Positions 9,980-20,649 are shown, numbered from the stretch's first letter. The stretch is 64,000 nucleotides of DNA from Begonia masoniana (GCA_022432975.1 CM039510.1:27891201-27955200), one strand, 5' to 3'. Notes: a model not told the origin generated them from the letters alone. Numbers and translations: made by a program.

Positions 9980-11218
9980 ACTCACGGACTGAAGCTGGCC
10001 ATGCAGAGCATTTAAGAGTAGTTTTGACGACATTAAAGGAGCACCAGCTCTATGCCAAATTGTCCAAGTGTGAATTTTGGTTGGACAAGGTCAATTTTCT
10101 TGGTCATGTAGTTTCTGCTAATGGCATATTAGTGGACCCGACCAAAATTCAGGCAGTAAAGGATTGGTCACAACCAAAGAATGCTAGTGAAGTCCGCAAT
10201 TTCCTTGGATTAGCAGGCTATTACAGAAAGTTCATCAAAGGATTTTCTATGATAGCTAAGCCCCTGACGAATTTGACAAAGAAGAACAATAAGTATTTTT
10301 GGACTGAAGCTTGTGAGGATAGCTTCCAGACATTGAAGGTGAAGTTAACAACAGCCCCGGTATTGACCCTTCCAACCGAAGAAGGAAAGTTTAGCGTATT
10401 TTGTGATGCATCAAAAGTTGGTTTAGGCTGTGTTTTGATGCAAGAGGGAAAAGTTGTAGCGTATGCCTCTAGGCAGTTAAAGAGTTATGAACAGAACTAT
10501 CCCATCCATGATTTAGAATTAGCCGCTGTTGTTTTTGCCTTGAAGATATGGAGACACTATTTATATGGACAGCAGTGTGAGGTGTTTTCTGACCATAAAA
10601 GTCTGAAGTACCTCTTTACACAAAAGGAATTGAACATGAGACAGAGACGTTGGTTAGAATTTGTTAAAGACTATAACTTCGAAATTAAGTATCATCCAGG
10701 CAAGGCTAATGTTGTAGCCGATGCTTTAAGCAGAATGTCAACGACAATGCAACCCGCACTATCAACCATGTCTATACCTTTGAGGACAGAGATTCAGAAA
10801 TTGGAGTTGGAGATAGTTCCAGAGTTGTCAGCTTTGCTCGCAAAATTGACCATTCAACCGACGGTTCTGGAAAAGATCAAAGAAGCACAACAGAAGGACT
10901 CAGAGGAGAATAACGGTATGATGAACAAGGTGAAGGATACCACCTCCGAGTTTAGTCTTTCCAAGGATGGGATTCTGAGGTTTAGAAATAGATGGTATGT
11001 CCTTAATGATGAAGGATTACGTAAGTTAATCTTGGCTGAGGCGCATTCGTCTCCCTTTTCTGTACATCCTGGTAGCACCAAGATGTATCGAGACCTGAAG
11101 TTACTCTATTGGTGGCCAAACTTAAAGAGAGATGTTGCTAAGTATGTAGAGTCATGTTTGGTTTGCCAACAAGTTAAAGCCGAGCACCAACGTCCAGGAG
11201 GTACCCTTCAGCCTTTAC
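9980..11218 (+). pseudogene. pol: Element A RT C-terminus, RNase H and integrase N-terminus
   Basis: Coding resumes after the solo LTR with the end of RT ([38 protein letters not shown]). RNase H follows with its acidic residues in [20 protein letters not shown] and NVVADALSR. Next come the linker ([20 protein letters not shown]) and the integrase HHCC zinc-binding region ([18 protein letters not shown] ... [14 protein letters not shown]). It ends after GGTLQPL, where the following bases belong to antisense element B. The integrase catalytic core and any chromodomain are missing. This half has no internal stop. Confidence 0.9.
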
Positions 11219-11700
11219 ATGGGGGCCGAAAAGTCACAATCCCGCATCGACAATTGATGGTGGCGAAGTGCTGTGAAAGCCAGTCCATCCCTAAGATAAG
11301 ATCGTACCGCTCTATGCTCATAACTATCAGACAAGCATAAATGGTAGTATCCCCCACTGAGACGACATTGCCCTGGAAAATACGATCTGAATACATATGC
11401 TCTCCTGAAGGTAGCATTACTCTATACTCAAACTCTACTAACTCAGACGCTAACCCCAATCTAGCCATGCAAGCAGTTGAAATAAAAGATTGCGTAGCTC
11501 CAGTGTCTATCAGCGAAAATACAGCTACGCCCATAATCAATATAGTACCTACTATCATGGAAGGCTGAGCCTCATCGTCGATATCACCAGTCTTGATAAA
11601 TGCAAAGATCCTCGGCATAACCCTCCTCTAATCTGTGCTTAACTGCTCACGGCTCTACTTTGGGAAATCTTTAATGAAATGGCCAACTACTCCACACCGA
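11208..11700 (-). pseudogene. pol: Element B protease
   Basis: Minus-strand coding from RRVMPRIFAFIKTGDID through the aspartic protease motif SLIDTGATQSFIS, VMLPSGEHMYSDRI and [13 protein letters not shown], to VTFRPP, where it meets element A. Upstream are a zinc knuckle CYRCGVVGHFIKDF, whose last cysteine has become Phe, and an in-frame stop, so gag and protease no longer join. In the intact family this enzyme would cut the gag-pol polyprotein. Confidence 0.82.
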
Positions 11701-12657
11701 TAACACTTATTCGTGCCCATTATGCACTCTCCACTGTGCTCTTTCTGGCACTTAGGGTACCAAGGCATTTGAGAAGCCCCTTGTGCCTGTTTTTTCCTTA
11801 CCTCGATCGTTGCCTCCCTCTAAAGGCCTTTTAACGCCCCGTTGTTGTTGCTGTGGCTGTCCTCTCGGCTGCCAGCCCTTATTTCTGAGCTGAGGGTGGA
11901 TCTCTTGAAAGAAGCCTTTAGCTCGCTCTCTTGGTTTTACATAGCTTGATTCAACGACCTCAATCTCAAGTGCTCTGCCCACGATCTCGTCGTAGGATAC
12001 ATTCCGCACCCCTGATATTGTAAGACTTTTCCAAATTTCCTGACCAAGCCCTTGCATAAATCTGCGTACCTTGTCCTCGTTAACACTAACCTGACGTGGC
12101 GCGAATCGGGACAGGGCCTCAAACTTTCTCACATATTCGGCAATCGAACCAACCTGCCGCAATTGCATGAACTCTACCATCTTCGCCTCTCGCACTGTAT
12201 GGCTGAAGTACTTGTCATAAAACACCATTTTGAACCGTTCCAAACTCATTATCGTCACGTCGGTGGTTGCCTTGATAGAATCCCACCAAAATCGGGCATC
12301 CAGTGCTAAGTGATAAGTCACCAACGTAACCTTCTCTCCGTCCTCAATGCTTGCGTAGGACAGCATGTCCTCCATGGTTCGAATCCACTCCTCGGTTGAA
12401 GTGGAATCCGTAGATTTCCCGTTGAACACGGGGGGTTGGAGCTTCTAAAATCTCTTCATCTCTCGATTACCCGGAGTCGCTGTCTCTCGAGCTCTAATGC
12501 CCTACCGGTCGATCAAGGTGCCCAACTGTTGGGACTATCTCTCCATTTGTTGAGCCTGTCGCTCCATGTGTTGGGACTGTTGGGCAATGAATCCCTTAAG
12601 CTGATCTATCGTATCGTCTCGGTCATCTCGATCATTCTCTCGACGCACTATATTTAT
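11701..12657 (-). pseudogene. gag: Element B gag
   Basis: The capsid domain is clear on the minus strand: FNGKSTDSTSTEEWIRTMED, RFWWDSIKA, FYDKYFSHTVREAK, LRQVGSIAEYVRKFEALSRF and a Gln-rich tail. The N-terminal part (DDTIDQLKGFIAQQSQHMER) lies just after the predicted intron acceptor at 12658. The start ATG seems to be lost at the acceptor, and stops and frame changes separate this piece from the capsid. A frame change near 11752 separates the capsid from the knuckle. Confidence 0.8.
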
Positions 12658-12730
12658 ATAATTCCTATAAAAGTTAGAAAAAAATAATCCTAAGAAATCG
12701 AAATCAAATAAAGCTTTTAAACATACTTAC
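12658..12730 (-). other. Predicted leader intron before gag (element B)
   Basis: On the minus strand ATCAACT|GTAAGTATG (donor at 12730) leads to an acceptor AAATATAG| at 12658, giving 73 bp. Position and donor match the equivalent introns of elements A and M. Confidence 0.5.
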
Positions 12731-12801
12731 AGTTGATGAAGGATGTCCGCGTAGTGGCTGTGCAGTCGAGCAGTCTACAGAACTGATTTTAAAACCCGGG
12801 A

Positions 12802-12813
12802 GCTCTGATACCA
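12802..12813 (-). other. Primer-binding site of element B (tRNA-iMet)
   Basis: GCTCTGATACCA on the plus strand is TGGTATCAGAGC on the minus strand. It lies six bases from the LTR end at 12819. Confidence 0.9.
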
Positions 12814-13048
12814 TAAATGTAGCGACCCTAACACTGTACCCTTATTTTCCCGTATTATTTTTTTTTATTCTTATAAACCTCGTAACATTTGAGCGGAATT
12901 AAATTGTAGACTCAATAGTTAAAAATCGTTCGGAAACTAGTTTTAAAACCCCTTAAATAAAAACTTAAATCAATTAATAAAACAATTTATAATAAAGAAA
13001 CATCGGCCAACAATTGGAGGGGCAAAAGGGACATCTGTCCCGTAAAAG

Positions 13049-13255
13049 GTAGGGGCGATCGATCGCCCCAATGCCAGGTGATCGATCGCCCATTGCAAAA
13101 ACTGAGGGGCGATCGATCGCCCCTCATTGTGGCGATCAATCGCCCATATAAAATTTTAGGGGCGATCGATCGCCCCACATATGGGCAATCGATCGCCCCA
13201 CTCTCTGGAAAATCCAGAGAGTGGCAATCGCCTACCGATCGATGGTGATCGAACG
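13049..13255. repeat. Cluster of CGATCGATCG palindromes in LTR B
   Basis: GGGGCGATCGATCGCCCC occurs repeatedly with variants (GGTGATCGATCGCCC, GGCAATCGATCGCCCC, GGCGATCAATCGCCC) over about 200 bp. A further pair of arms, CTCTCTGGAAAATCCAGAGAG, follows. The GC-rich insert stands out from the AT-rich LTR. LTR M has related palindromes (GGCGATCGATCGGCGCC) at about 61742 and 61796, also near its 3' end. Confidence 0.85.
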
Positions 13256-14365
13256 GCAGGTTCTCTGGAATTTCCATTCCAGAGAGCCACCCTTTTTCCT
13301 GTTTTCTTCCTCCCCTGCACACAACTTCACAATTCATCACTTCTTCACCAATAAACACAATAACATCATAACTTAAACTCAACCAAAACGTATCCTAAAC
13401 TCAAGTAACTTGAAACGAACTTTACGAAATCCAACTGCGTGCATAGCTCTAAAACTCGAGCATATCCATGCATAACCTAAAACGTCTCCAAACCTTTCTA
13501 AAAAATCCAAATAAAACTTAGTAAAACGTTTTATAAAACAAGTTTATCAAAACATCAAAACATCTTTTATCAACTAACCAGATTCCAAGCACCCTAATAT
13601 GTTCAATCTATACAATTTCTTCTACGACCTAATTATCGTGTCCCCAAAATACTTAAGTACATCCCCACGGGTCAAAAGGCGCATCGACTGCCCAGCACAC
13701 TCCCACGGGTCATTCTCTTTCAATTGCATCATTTCTCGGGTTGAGGGATCTCGTCCTCACCTATATCAAGATCACCTACACCATACAGACAATCTATGAG
13801 CTAAAGGCTCAGCAAGTTTCGTAAATGCAATGCATGTTGTGCATATGAGTTCGTAAATCATGCTACATTTTCTTATCATTACATAGGTTGTCACCGAGAT
13901 CTCAACCCGCTAAATGGACAGGGCACGTCCGGCGGTTGGACAACCCTTTCCACCTAGCGGAGGGGGGTACATGCTTACATACGTACAGCCATGCATGAGC
14001 CCCACCTCGCATGACCATATAACATACATGGGTTCTTATTAGATGCGGTAGTGTGACCGGCCCTTCTCAGCCTTCACAATAGGTCAATAGCCCCTTTTCG
14101 GGCCACATCGCCATTTTCTTTAAAACATAGTGCGAAAATTCATTTTCCATGCATAATTGAAAAGACGTGATGCATGAACAATTTATAACGTAATATAAAC
14201 ATACGTACCATCGAGACAATAAAAACAATTAAAAGCATATCCTATAAAAGAACTAATCCTAACTACCCAACCAAAGCGTTTAAACAAACAAATCCACAAT
14301 AATCCTCGACGCGACCTCGATATACGGTGTAGGCCAATCGGCCAGAGTAAGTCACGAGAACTTAC

Positions 14366-14410
14366 CTCGTGTGCGTTGAACTTCCAGCTCCGTCCACGAG
14401 CGTCGTTCGC
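14366..14410 (-). other. Predicted mini-exon in LTR B
   Basis: On minus, TTGCTTAG| precedes a 45-nt segment (GCGAACGACGCTCG...CACACGAG) and |GTAAGTTC follows. Its length and flanks correspond to the mini-exon candidates of LTRs A, C, M and the solo LTR, though the sequence itself is not conserved. Confidence 0.45.
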
Positions 14411-15417
14411 CTAAGCAATTCATAACAGTTATCGTTAAAACGCGTTTGAACCATTAACTTCCAAATTAACGAAATCCTTAACTAAGAAAATTTCTAAATT
14501 TCTAACTTAACTAATCGAGACATTTTAACCAAACAATTAATGCTCGATACTTCGAAACCACCATTAACGAGTTTTTCCAAAAACCTGAAAATTCATCAAA
14601 CCCTAACATTTGTCCTAAATCGGTTAACTTTGTCCAATAACGCTCAATACGTCCTTTATATCCACAAACACAGTAAACCTATAAATTTCAAACCCTAAAT
14701 CACGTTTTTAACGAAATCCTAAATGAATCCCAAATCGTTTTTGACTCCGCGAAACTAAGAACTAAAGCCCGAAACGTTAGAGACTTACTTAGAATCGTGA
14801 GGGAAGAAGAAACACGAAGAAACTTTGAAGATTGGGGGATGGATCGTCATCGGAATGGAGAACGCCGTGAGGAAAGCTTCGTCGCCTGAGAGTTTCGCCA
14901 GAGAGAAGGAGAGGAATCGTGAAAATGAGGGAGAAAAGAGAAAAATGTTATTTTTTATTAAAATTTCACTTGGCAAATTACCATTTTGCCCTTCCTTTAA
15001 TTTTCTATTTGTTTCGTCCTTTGTTTTGTTATTTAGCTAACGATTCGGTTTCTCCAAACTTTCTTATTTCACCAATAAATTCAACTTATTACTAGGGGTT
15101 CCATTAAAACTGTCCGTTCGCAAAACGGACCTCGTTTACTATTTTTACCACAACGTGCATTAAATTACGAGAAACGTAATTCTCTTAAAATTAGCGTTAC
15201 AACTCCTAAAATTCTCGAAATTTTCTTAAAATTCATATTAATTATTAGGATCGTAATAATGCTTTCTTTTCACGAAACCGACTTAATTTGACATAATTAT
15301 GAAAATGCCATTATACATATATAATTACAAAATCCCGTAAAGAACCGGGTGTTACACACGCACTCTGCCTACCCCCCTTCGGCATGAACTCCTCCTTAAT
15401 CCATGTTAAGTAAATGA

Positions 15418-15555
15418 TGAACAAGAACATGATTCCCATGATATGATCAAGAACACGAACAAGAACATGATTCCCATGATATGATCAAGAACACGAACAA
15501 GAACATGATTCCCATGATATGATCAAGAACACGAACAAGATCATGACCCCCCTGA
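15418..15555 (+). repeat. 38-bp tandem repeat, about 3.5 copies
   Basis: Units start GAACAAGAACATGATTCCCA and end ATGATCAAGAACAC. The first three are nearly identical and the last is degraded. Confidence 0.9.
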
Positions 15556-16042
15556 TCTGAATAAAGAATGTGAACATGATTTCATTAAGTATGCATTTAT
15601 GAGCATTCATATATATGTTGCACTTCTTACTAAGTATTAGGCTTATAGTTTAAACCTTATGATGTAGGTGACTAGTTGGAAGGTGAGGATCTCAAACCGA
15701 ATGAGAATGATAAAGTCTGGTTGCTGGATGATGCTCATGGCGATGATTTGTGGCTGGGAAGCGATTTTGACCCGTGGAGTGTTGCTCGTAGCATAAGTAA
15801 GATCTAAGATACTGAAGTATAAGTAAGATAAGGTTTTTCCTATGTTGATGAATGCTAAGGTTGTCTGGTATAATGTTATGTTTTAAAGATTGCTTTTAAG
15901 ATAAATGGTTTTATTCCGTCTTTTTTTTAAAAGTCTTCCGCTACACGTATTCTGGTCAAGTTTATGAATTTTGTTACATGAGTTTATGGGAATGAAGTTT
16001 GAGGTTCGTAGAAGTTAAGAATTATTTGGATGTTTAAGTCAT

Positions 16043-16470
16043 CCAGCTGACGTCACTGGTGGATGTTGAGTGTTACTGTTCACCGGTGGATGTTGAATGT
16101 TACTGTTCACCGGTGGATGTTGAGTGTTACTATTGATCGGTGGATGTTGAGTGTTTTTGATGTTCGGTGGATGTTGGATGTTTGAGTCATCCGGCTGACG
16201 TAACCGGTGGATGTTGAGTGTTACTGTTCACTGGTGGATGTTGAGTGTTACTATTGATCGGTGGATGTTGAGCGTTACTGTTGATCGGTGGATGTGTTCT
16301 GTGGATGTGAGCTGTGGATGTGAGCGGTGGGTATCGTCTGCCGAGTTAATGAAGTCACGTGGGTAACACGTGGTCTGAGCGGTGGATGTATTCAGTGAAT
16401 GTGAGCGGTGGATATGTTTTGGTGAATGTGAGCGGTAGAAGTGAGCAGTGGATGTGAGCGGTGGATGTCG
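16043..16470 (+). repeat. 27-bp and GGTGGATGTGAGC minisatellites in LTR fragment
   Basis: CTGTTCACCGGTGGATGTTG and CTATTGATCGGTGGATGTTG alternate with GTTCGGTGGATGTTGGATG variants. They are followed by shorter GAGCGGTGGATGT units. G-box-like CACGTG cores lie among them (GTCACGTGGG, AACACGTGGT). Confidence 0.85.
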
Positions 16471-16758
16471 TCTGCCGAGTTAATGAAGTCACGTGGGCAA
16501 CACGTGATCTGCGGATGATAAGCTTAAATAAGTCTATGGGTTGAGTTCAGTGGGTTTAAGATTTTAGTCGATGTTGTTTAAGTTATATGTCCGCGAGTTT
16601 TCAAAAATATAGATAACCTTAAGTGATTTATGATCCGAGTCTAGGATTTATGGTGTCACGAGGAAAAATGAAAAGTTTTATGTCATGGAATGAAACTAGA
16701 AGTAAATGTACGTCAAGGCAATACCCGTGGCGGCCCTGACTGGGTTGGGATCGTTACA

Positions 16759-16972
16759 AACTTAATGGTGCGGGAGTCTTCTCTAATATTGACCTTAGGT
16801 CTGGTTACTACCAATTGAAAGTCAAATCTGAAGATATCCTTAAGACAGCCTTTCGCACAAGGTATGACATTATGAGTTTTGGTTATGTCTTTTGGATTGA
16901 CAATGCACCAGCAGCCTTCATAGATCTTATGAATATGGTGTTTCATGAGTATCTAGATAAATTTGTCATACT
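16759..16972 (+). pseudogene. pol: RT fragment of element C, first (damaged) copy
   Basis: Translated piecewise it gives [21 protein letters not shown] and continues through the start of the FIDD region. From TTACTACCAATTG onward it repeats the sequence at 17469-17642 almost exactly. It lacks single bases in short runs (GTATGACATT for GTATGGACATT, GAGTTTTGG for GAGTTTTTGG, TTGACAATG for TTGACAAATG). The frame is therefore broken three times within 175 bases. It ends at CATA, where the 27-bp minisatellite begins. Confidence 0.85.
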
Positions 16973-17468
16973 GTTCACTGGTGGATGTTGAGTGTTACTG
17001 TTCACTGGTGGATGTTGAGTGTTACTATTGATCGGTGGATGTTGAGTGTTACTGTTCACTGGTGGATGTTGAGTGTTTTGATGTTCGGTGGATGTTGAGT
17101 GTTTTTGATGTTCGGTGGATGTTGAGTGTTTTTGATGTTCGGTGGATGTTGAGTGTTACTGTTCACTGGTGGATGTTGAGTGTTACTGTTCACTGGTGGA
17201 TGTTGAGTGTTACTGTTCACTGGTGGATGTTGAGTGTTACTGTTCACTGGTGGATGTTGAGTGTTACTGTTCACTGGTGGATGTTGAGTGTTTTTGATGT
17301 TCGGTGGATGTTGAGTGTTACTGTTCACTGGTGGATGTTGAGTGTTACTGTTCACTGGTGGATGTTGAGTGTTACTGTTCACTGGTGGATGTTGAGTGTT
17401 TTTGATGTTCGGTGGATGTTGAGTGTTTTGATGTTCGGTGGATGTTGAGTGTTACTGTTCACTGGTGG
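16973..17468 (+). repeat. 27-bp minisatellite between two RT copies
   Basis: About 18 units of CTGTTCACTGGTGGATGTTGAGTGTTA and the variant GATGTTCGGTGGATGTTGAGTGTTTTT. It is the same array type as in the LTR fragment at 16043-16300. Because 27 is divisible by three, it produces long spurious open frames on both strands with a repeating peptide. Confidence 0.95.
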
Positions 17469-19945
17469 ATGTTACTACCAATTGAAAGTCAAATCTGAAG
17501 ATATCCTTAAGACAGCCTTTCGCACAAGGTATGGACATTATGAGTTTTTGGTTATGTCTTTTGGATTGACAAATGCACCAGCAGCCTTCATAGATCTTAT
17601 GAATATGGTGTTTCATGAGTATCTAGATAAATTTGTCATAGTGTTTATTGATGATATTTTAATCTATTCACGTACTAAGGATGAGCATGCAAAACACTTG
17701 AACATGGTGTTAGGACTACTTAAGCAGCACCAACTTTTTGCCAAGTTTTCCAAGTGAGTTTTAGTTGGACCAAGTTTACTTTTTGGGTCACGTTATCTCG
17801 GGAGATGGGATATCTATCGATCCGGCCAAGGTTCAAGCAGTTAAGGAGTGGCCCCAACCGATGAATGCTACAGATCAGGAAGTTCTTGAAGGATTCTCGA
17901 AGATTTCTATACCCCTCACTCGGTTAACAAGGAAGAACATGAAGTATGTGTGGACTGAGGAATGTGAGAATAGTTTTCAGACTTTGAAACAGAGACTGAC
18001 CAATGCCCCAATATTAACACTCCCTCTTGAAAATGGAAAGTTTAGCATTTATTGTGATACTTCCAAAGTTGGTCTTGGCTGTGTCTTGATGCAGGATTGA
18101 AAGGTAATAGCTTATGCTTCTAGACAGCTGAAAACACATGAGAAGAATTATCCTACACATGATTTAGAATTAGCTGCGGTAGTTTTTGCGTTGAAGATTT
18201 GGAGGCATTATTTGTATGGACAATCTTGTGAAATATTCTCAGATCATAAAAGTCTGAAATATATTTTTACACAGAAAGAGCTAAACATGAGACAACGTCG
18301 GTGGTTGGAGTTTGTCAAGGACTATGATTTTAAGACCAAATACCACCTCGGCAAGGCGAATGTAGTGGCTGATGCATTGAGTAGAGTGACAACATCAGTC
18401 TCGGCATTGATTCTTGACATACCGTTAGCCTTAGAGACAGAATTCCAAAGATTTAACCTAGAAGCTGTATCCAACGTGTCAGCTATGCTTTCTGCCATAT
18501 CTTTGAAGCCTACTATTTTGGAGAGAATAAAGGAAGTTCAGGTGAATGATGCTAAATGCAACAAATACAAGTTAAGCATAGATTCTTCCGATAAATCAGA
18601 TTTCAATTATTCTGTTGATGGAATTCTCAAGTTTCGGAATAGATGGTTTGTTCCGGCTATGGATGAACTTCCGAAGGAGATCCTTTCGGAGGCACATTCT
18701 TCTAGACTCTCTGTTCATCCTGGAAGTACAAAAATGTACAGAGACCTTAGATAACATTATTGGTGGTCAAATATGAAAAGAAGTGTGGCGGAGTACATTT
18801 GATCGTGTTTGATTTGCCAACAGATTAAAGCTGAACATCAGAGACCTGTAGGAACATTGCAACTCTTACCAGTTCCCAAATGGAAATGAGAACAAATAAC
18901 GATGGACTTCGTTGTAGGATTGCCTAGAACAGCAAAAGGACATGATGTAATTTGGGTGATAGTAGATCATCTAACCAAATCTGCCCACTTCCTGCCAATA
19001 AAGATGACTTACTCGATGGATCAGCTCGCTGAATTGTATGTGCATGAGATTGTTAGATTGCATGGAGTTCCGATCACTATAGTTTCAAACTGAGATTCTA
19101 GATTTATATCTAAGTTTTGAAAGAGTTTACATAAGTCTATGGGTACACAGCTTAACTTTAGTACAGCTTTTCACCCTCAAACAGATGGACAATCCGAGAG
19201 GACTATTCAAACATTGGAGGATATGCTTTGTGCTTGTGTATTAGAATTCCAGGGTTCTTGGAGTAAGTATTTATCATTGGTGGAATTCTCTTATAACAAC
19301 AGTTTTCAGGCAACAATAGGCATGGCACCATACTAGGCGTTATATGGATGAAAGTACAGATCTCCATTGTACTGGGATGAAGTTGGAGAAGCATGATTGA
19401 TTGGTCCTAACATTGTGCAACAGACAGTGGAGAAGATTGCTCTTATCCGACAGCGGATCTTGACAGCTCAAAGCCGGCAGAAAAGTTATGCCGATAGAAG
19501 ACGTAGAGACTTGGAATTTGAAGTTGGTGATAAAGTTTTTTTTAAAGTTTCACCATTCAAAGGAGTTGTAAGATTTGGGAAGAGAGGCAAGTTGAATCCC
19601 AGATACATCGGACCTTTCTCAATCTTGAAGATGATTGGGAAGACAGCTTATCAATTACAGTTACCAGTCTCTATGAAGGAAATTCACAATGTGTTCCATG
19701 TTTCTATGCTGAAGAAATGTATGCGGAATTCAACTCAGGTTGTGGAACAGCAGAACATTGATATTCATCTTACTCTTACCTATGAAAAGAAACCTGTGAA
19801 AATTCTAAGCCATGCAACAAAAGTGCTACGTAACAAGGAAGTTCAGCTAGTAAAGGTGTTATGGCGTAACCAGAATGTAGAGGAGGCAACTTGGGAACGC
19901 CAGCAGGACATGATGAGTCGTTATCCTGAGTTGTTTGAGCATTGA
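17469..19945 (+). pseudogene. pol: Element C pol: RT-RNase H-integrase-chromodomain, many stops
   Basis: RT resumes with [26 protein letters not shown] and [10 protein letters not shown]. RNase H keeps [24 protein letters not shown] and NVVADALSR. Integrase has the HHCC region, MDFVVGLPRTAKGHDV with the first catalytic Asp, HGVPITIVS with the second motif damaged, and HPQTDGQSERTIQTLEDM with the catalytic Glu. The C-terminus (NVFHVSMLKK, then LVKVLWRNQNVEEATWE) is chromodomain-like, which in this clade targets heterochromatin. About ten stops or frameshifts occur, including 17757, 18098, 18752, 19091 and 19334. Several arose at Trp, Arg or Gly codons, as expected from decay of methylated DNA. 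Confidence 0.9.
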
Positions 19946-19963
19946 ATTTTGAGGACAAAATTC

Positions 19964-19980
19964 TTTTAAGGAGGGTAGAT
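19964..19980 (+). other. Polypurine tract of element C
   Basis: CTTTTAAGGAGGGTAGAT sits immediately before the LTR start TGTAGCAACC. It is the plus-strand priming site in these elements and resembles the tract at 2417-2432. Confidence 0.75.
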
Positions 19981-20445
19981 TGTAGCAACCGGTATGTGAC
20001 TTTTATTTCATGGACTTAAGTGATTTCGATTGGTTGCTTAAATAGGTTAAAGTTTGTTAGTCAAGGGCATATGTGTAAATTGTGAAGCGTGTGATATAAA
20101 CGGAGGGTTTAATGAAGGATAGCCGCCACTGTTTCATTACTTTCCTTTTTCAGCTCAGCCGACACCTCTGGTGATTTTTCTCTCCGAATCTTCTTCAACT
20201 TAGGTGAGTTCTTCATTGACTTCTTCTTGCTGATGATTTATGATGAATATAGGATATACATTTGATGATTGGTTTACGGTAGAATGAGTGTTTTAGGAAT
20301 GCTGTGAGAGAGAGCTGAGTTCGGGTTTTGTGATGAATTGGGAATGCTCGAGGAACAGAGCTTCCAACTAGTTTCCTTAGAATTTCTGGATAGTTTAGAA
20401 TGAGGTTTAGCAAAGAACTAATTAATACTCTGTCTACGGTTTTAG

Positions 20446-20497
20446 GTTTGAGCAAAACCCCGAAGTAGTTTGCAACTAAGTTTTTTCAGGAAGTTAG
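20446..20497 (+). other. Predicted mini-exon in LTR C
   Basis: CGGTTTTAG| ends at 20445 and AGTTAG|GTAAGT begins the next donor at 20498, giving a 52-nt exon candidate. A second acceptor (TTTTTTCAG) lies inside it at about 20489. The preceding intron would be 242 bp, from the donor at 20204. Confidence 0.45.
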
Positions 20498-20649
20498 GTA
20501 AGTAGAGTATGTGTGTGTCTTCGGGCCTACAACACAAAACAGTAGAAATTATGCTTGTTTTGTATGTTTTCAGTATGTCAAACATCATATTTATGAAAGA
20601 ACATGAAAAAGAATTTACATATAATGGCATGGTAAGGCATGAGTAGTTT

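Larger units (their letters stand above)
2747..11218 (+). mobile_element. Element A: Tekay/Del-like Ty3/gypsy retrotransposon, truncated
   Basis: The order is 5' LTR (2747-5289), initiator-Met PBS (5294-5305), leader intron, then one gag-PR-RT-RNase H-integrase frame. It breaks off inside the integrase zinc-binding region at about 11218, where the sequence switches to antisense element B. The gag knuckle, protease, RT and RNase H sequences suit the Tekay/Del chromovirus clade. The coding frame is disrupted by TAG codons in gag, a TGA in RT and an inserted antisense solo LTR. No 3' LTR belonging to A can be identified. The element is defective. Confidence 0.85.
11219..15356 (-). mobile_element. 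Element B: truncated antisense Tekay-like retrotransposon
   Basis: Read on the minus strand: 5' LTR (15356 to 12819), tRNA-iMet PBS (12813 to 12802), a short leader intron, gag and protease, then a sharp end at about 11219 against element A. RT, RNase H, integrase and the 3' LTR are absent. At its right edge the LTR abuts a fragment of a different plus-strand LTR (15357-16758). It is related to A and C but is a separate family by its LTR. Confidence 0.85.
12819..15356 (-). repeat. 5' LTR of element B (2.54 kb)
   Basis: Plus-strand ends are TGTAGCGACC and CCGGGTGTTACA, so it is TG...CA in either orientation. Read on minus: a TATA-like TTTTAATAAAAAATAAC, a pyrimidine-rich leader, donor TCTAA|GTAAGT (about 14788), mini-exon 14410-14366, micro-exon 13775-13761 flanked by GTGTAG and GTGAGG, then the CGATCGATCG palindrome cluster, then the LTR end. 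The layout parallels LTRs A, C and M although the bases differ widely. Confidence 0.85.
15357..16758 (+). repeat. Right part of a further Tekay-like LTR
   Basis: It carries the conserved block TACTAAGTATTAGGCTTATAGTTT...TGATGTAG|GTGACTAGTTGGAAG|GTGAGG (15625-15688), the repeat-rich zone and the terminal GGGATCGTTACA. It resembles LTR A in arrangement but not closely in sequence. The left part is absent, replaced by element B. No PBS follows; RT coding starts immediately, so this LTR is either inserted in element C or joined to it by rearrangement or misassembly. Confidence 0.7.

Noticed and set aside
17035..17448. Open frame of 137 codons and its antisense partner with repeating peptides
   Set aside because: The 27-bp minisatellite unit is divisible by three and keeps all frames open.
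15418..17468. Direct repeat arrays that could suggest a CRISPR
   Set aside because: Units are contiguous without unique spacers, and the setting is a plant genome.
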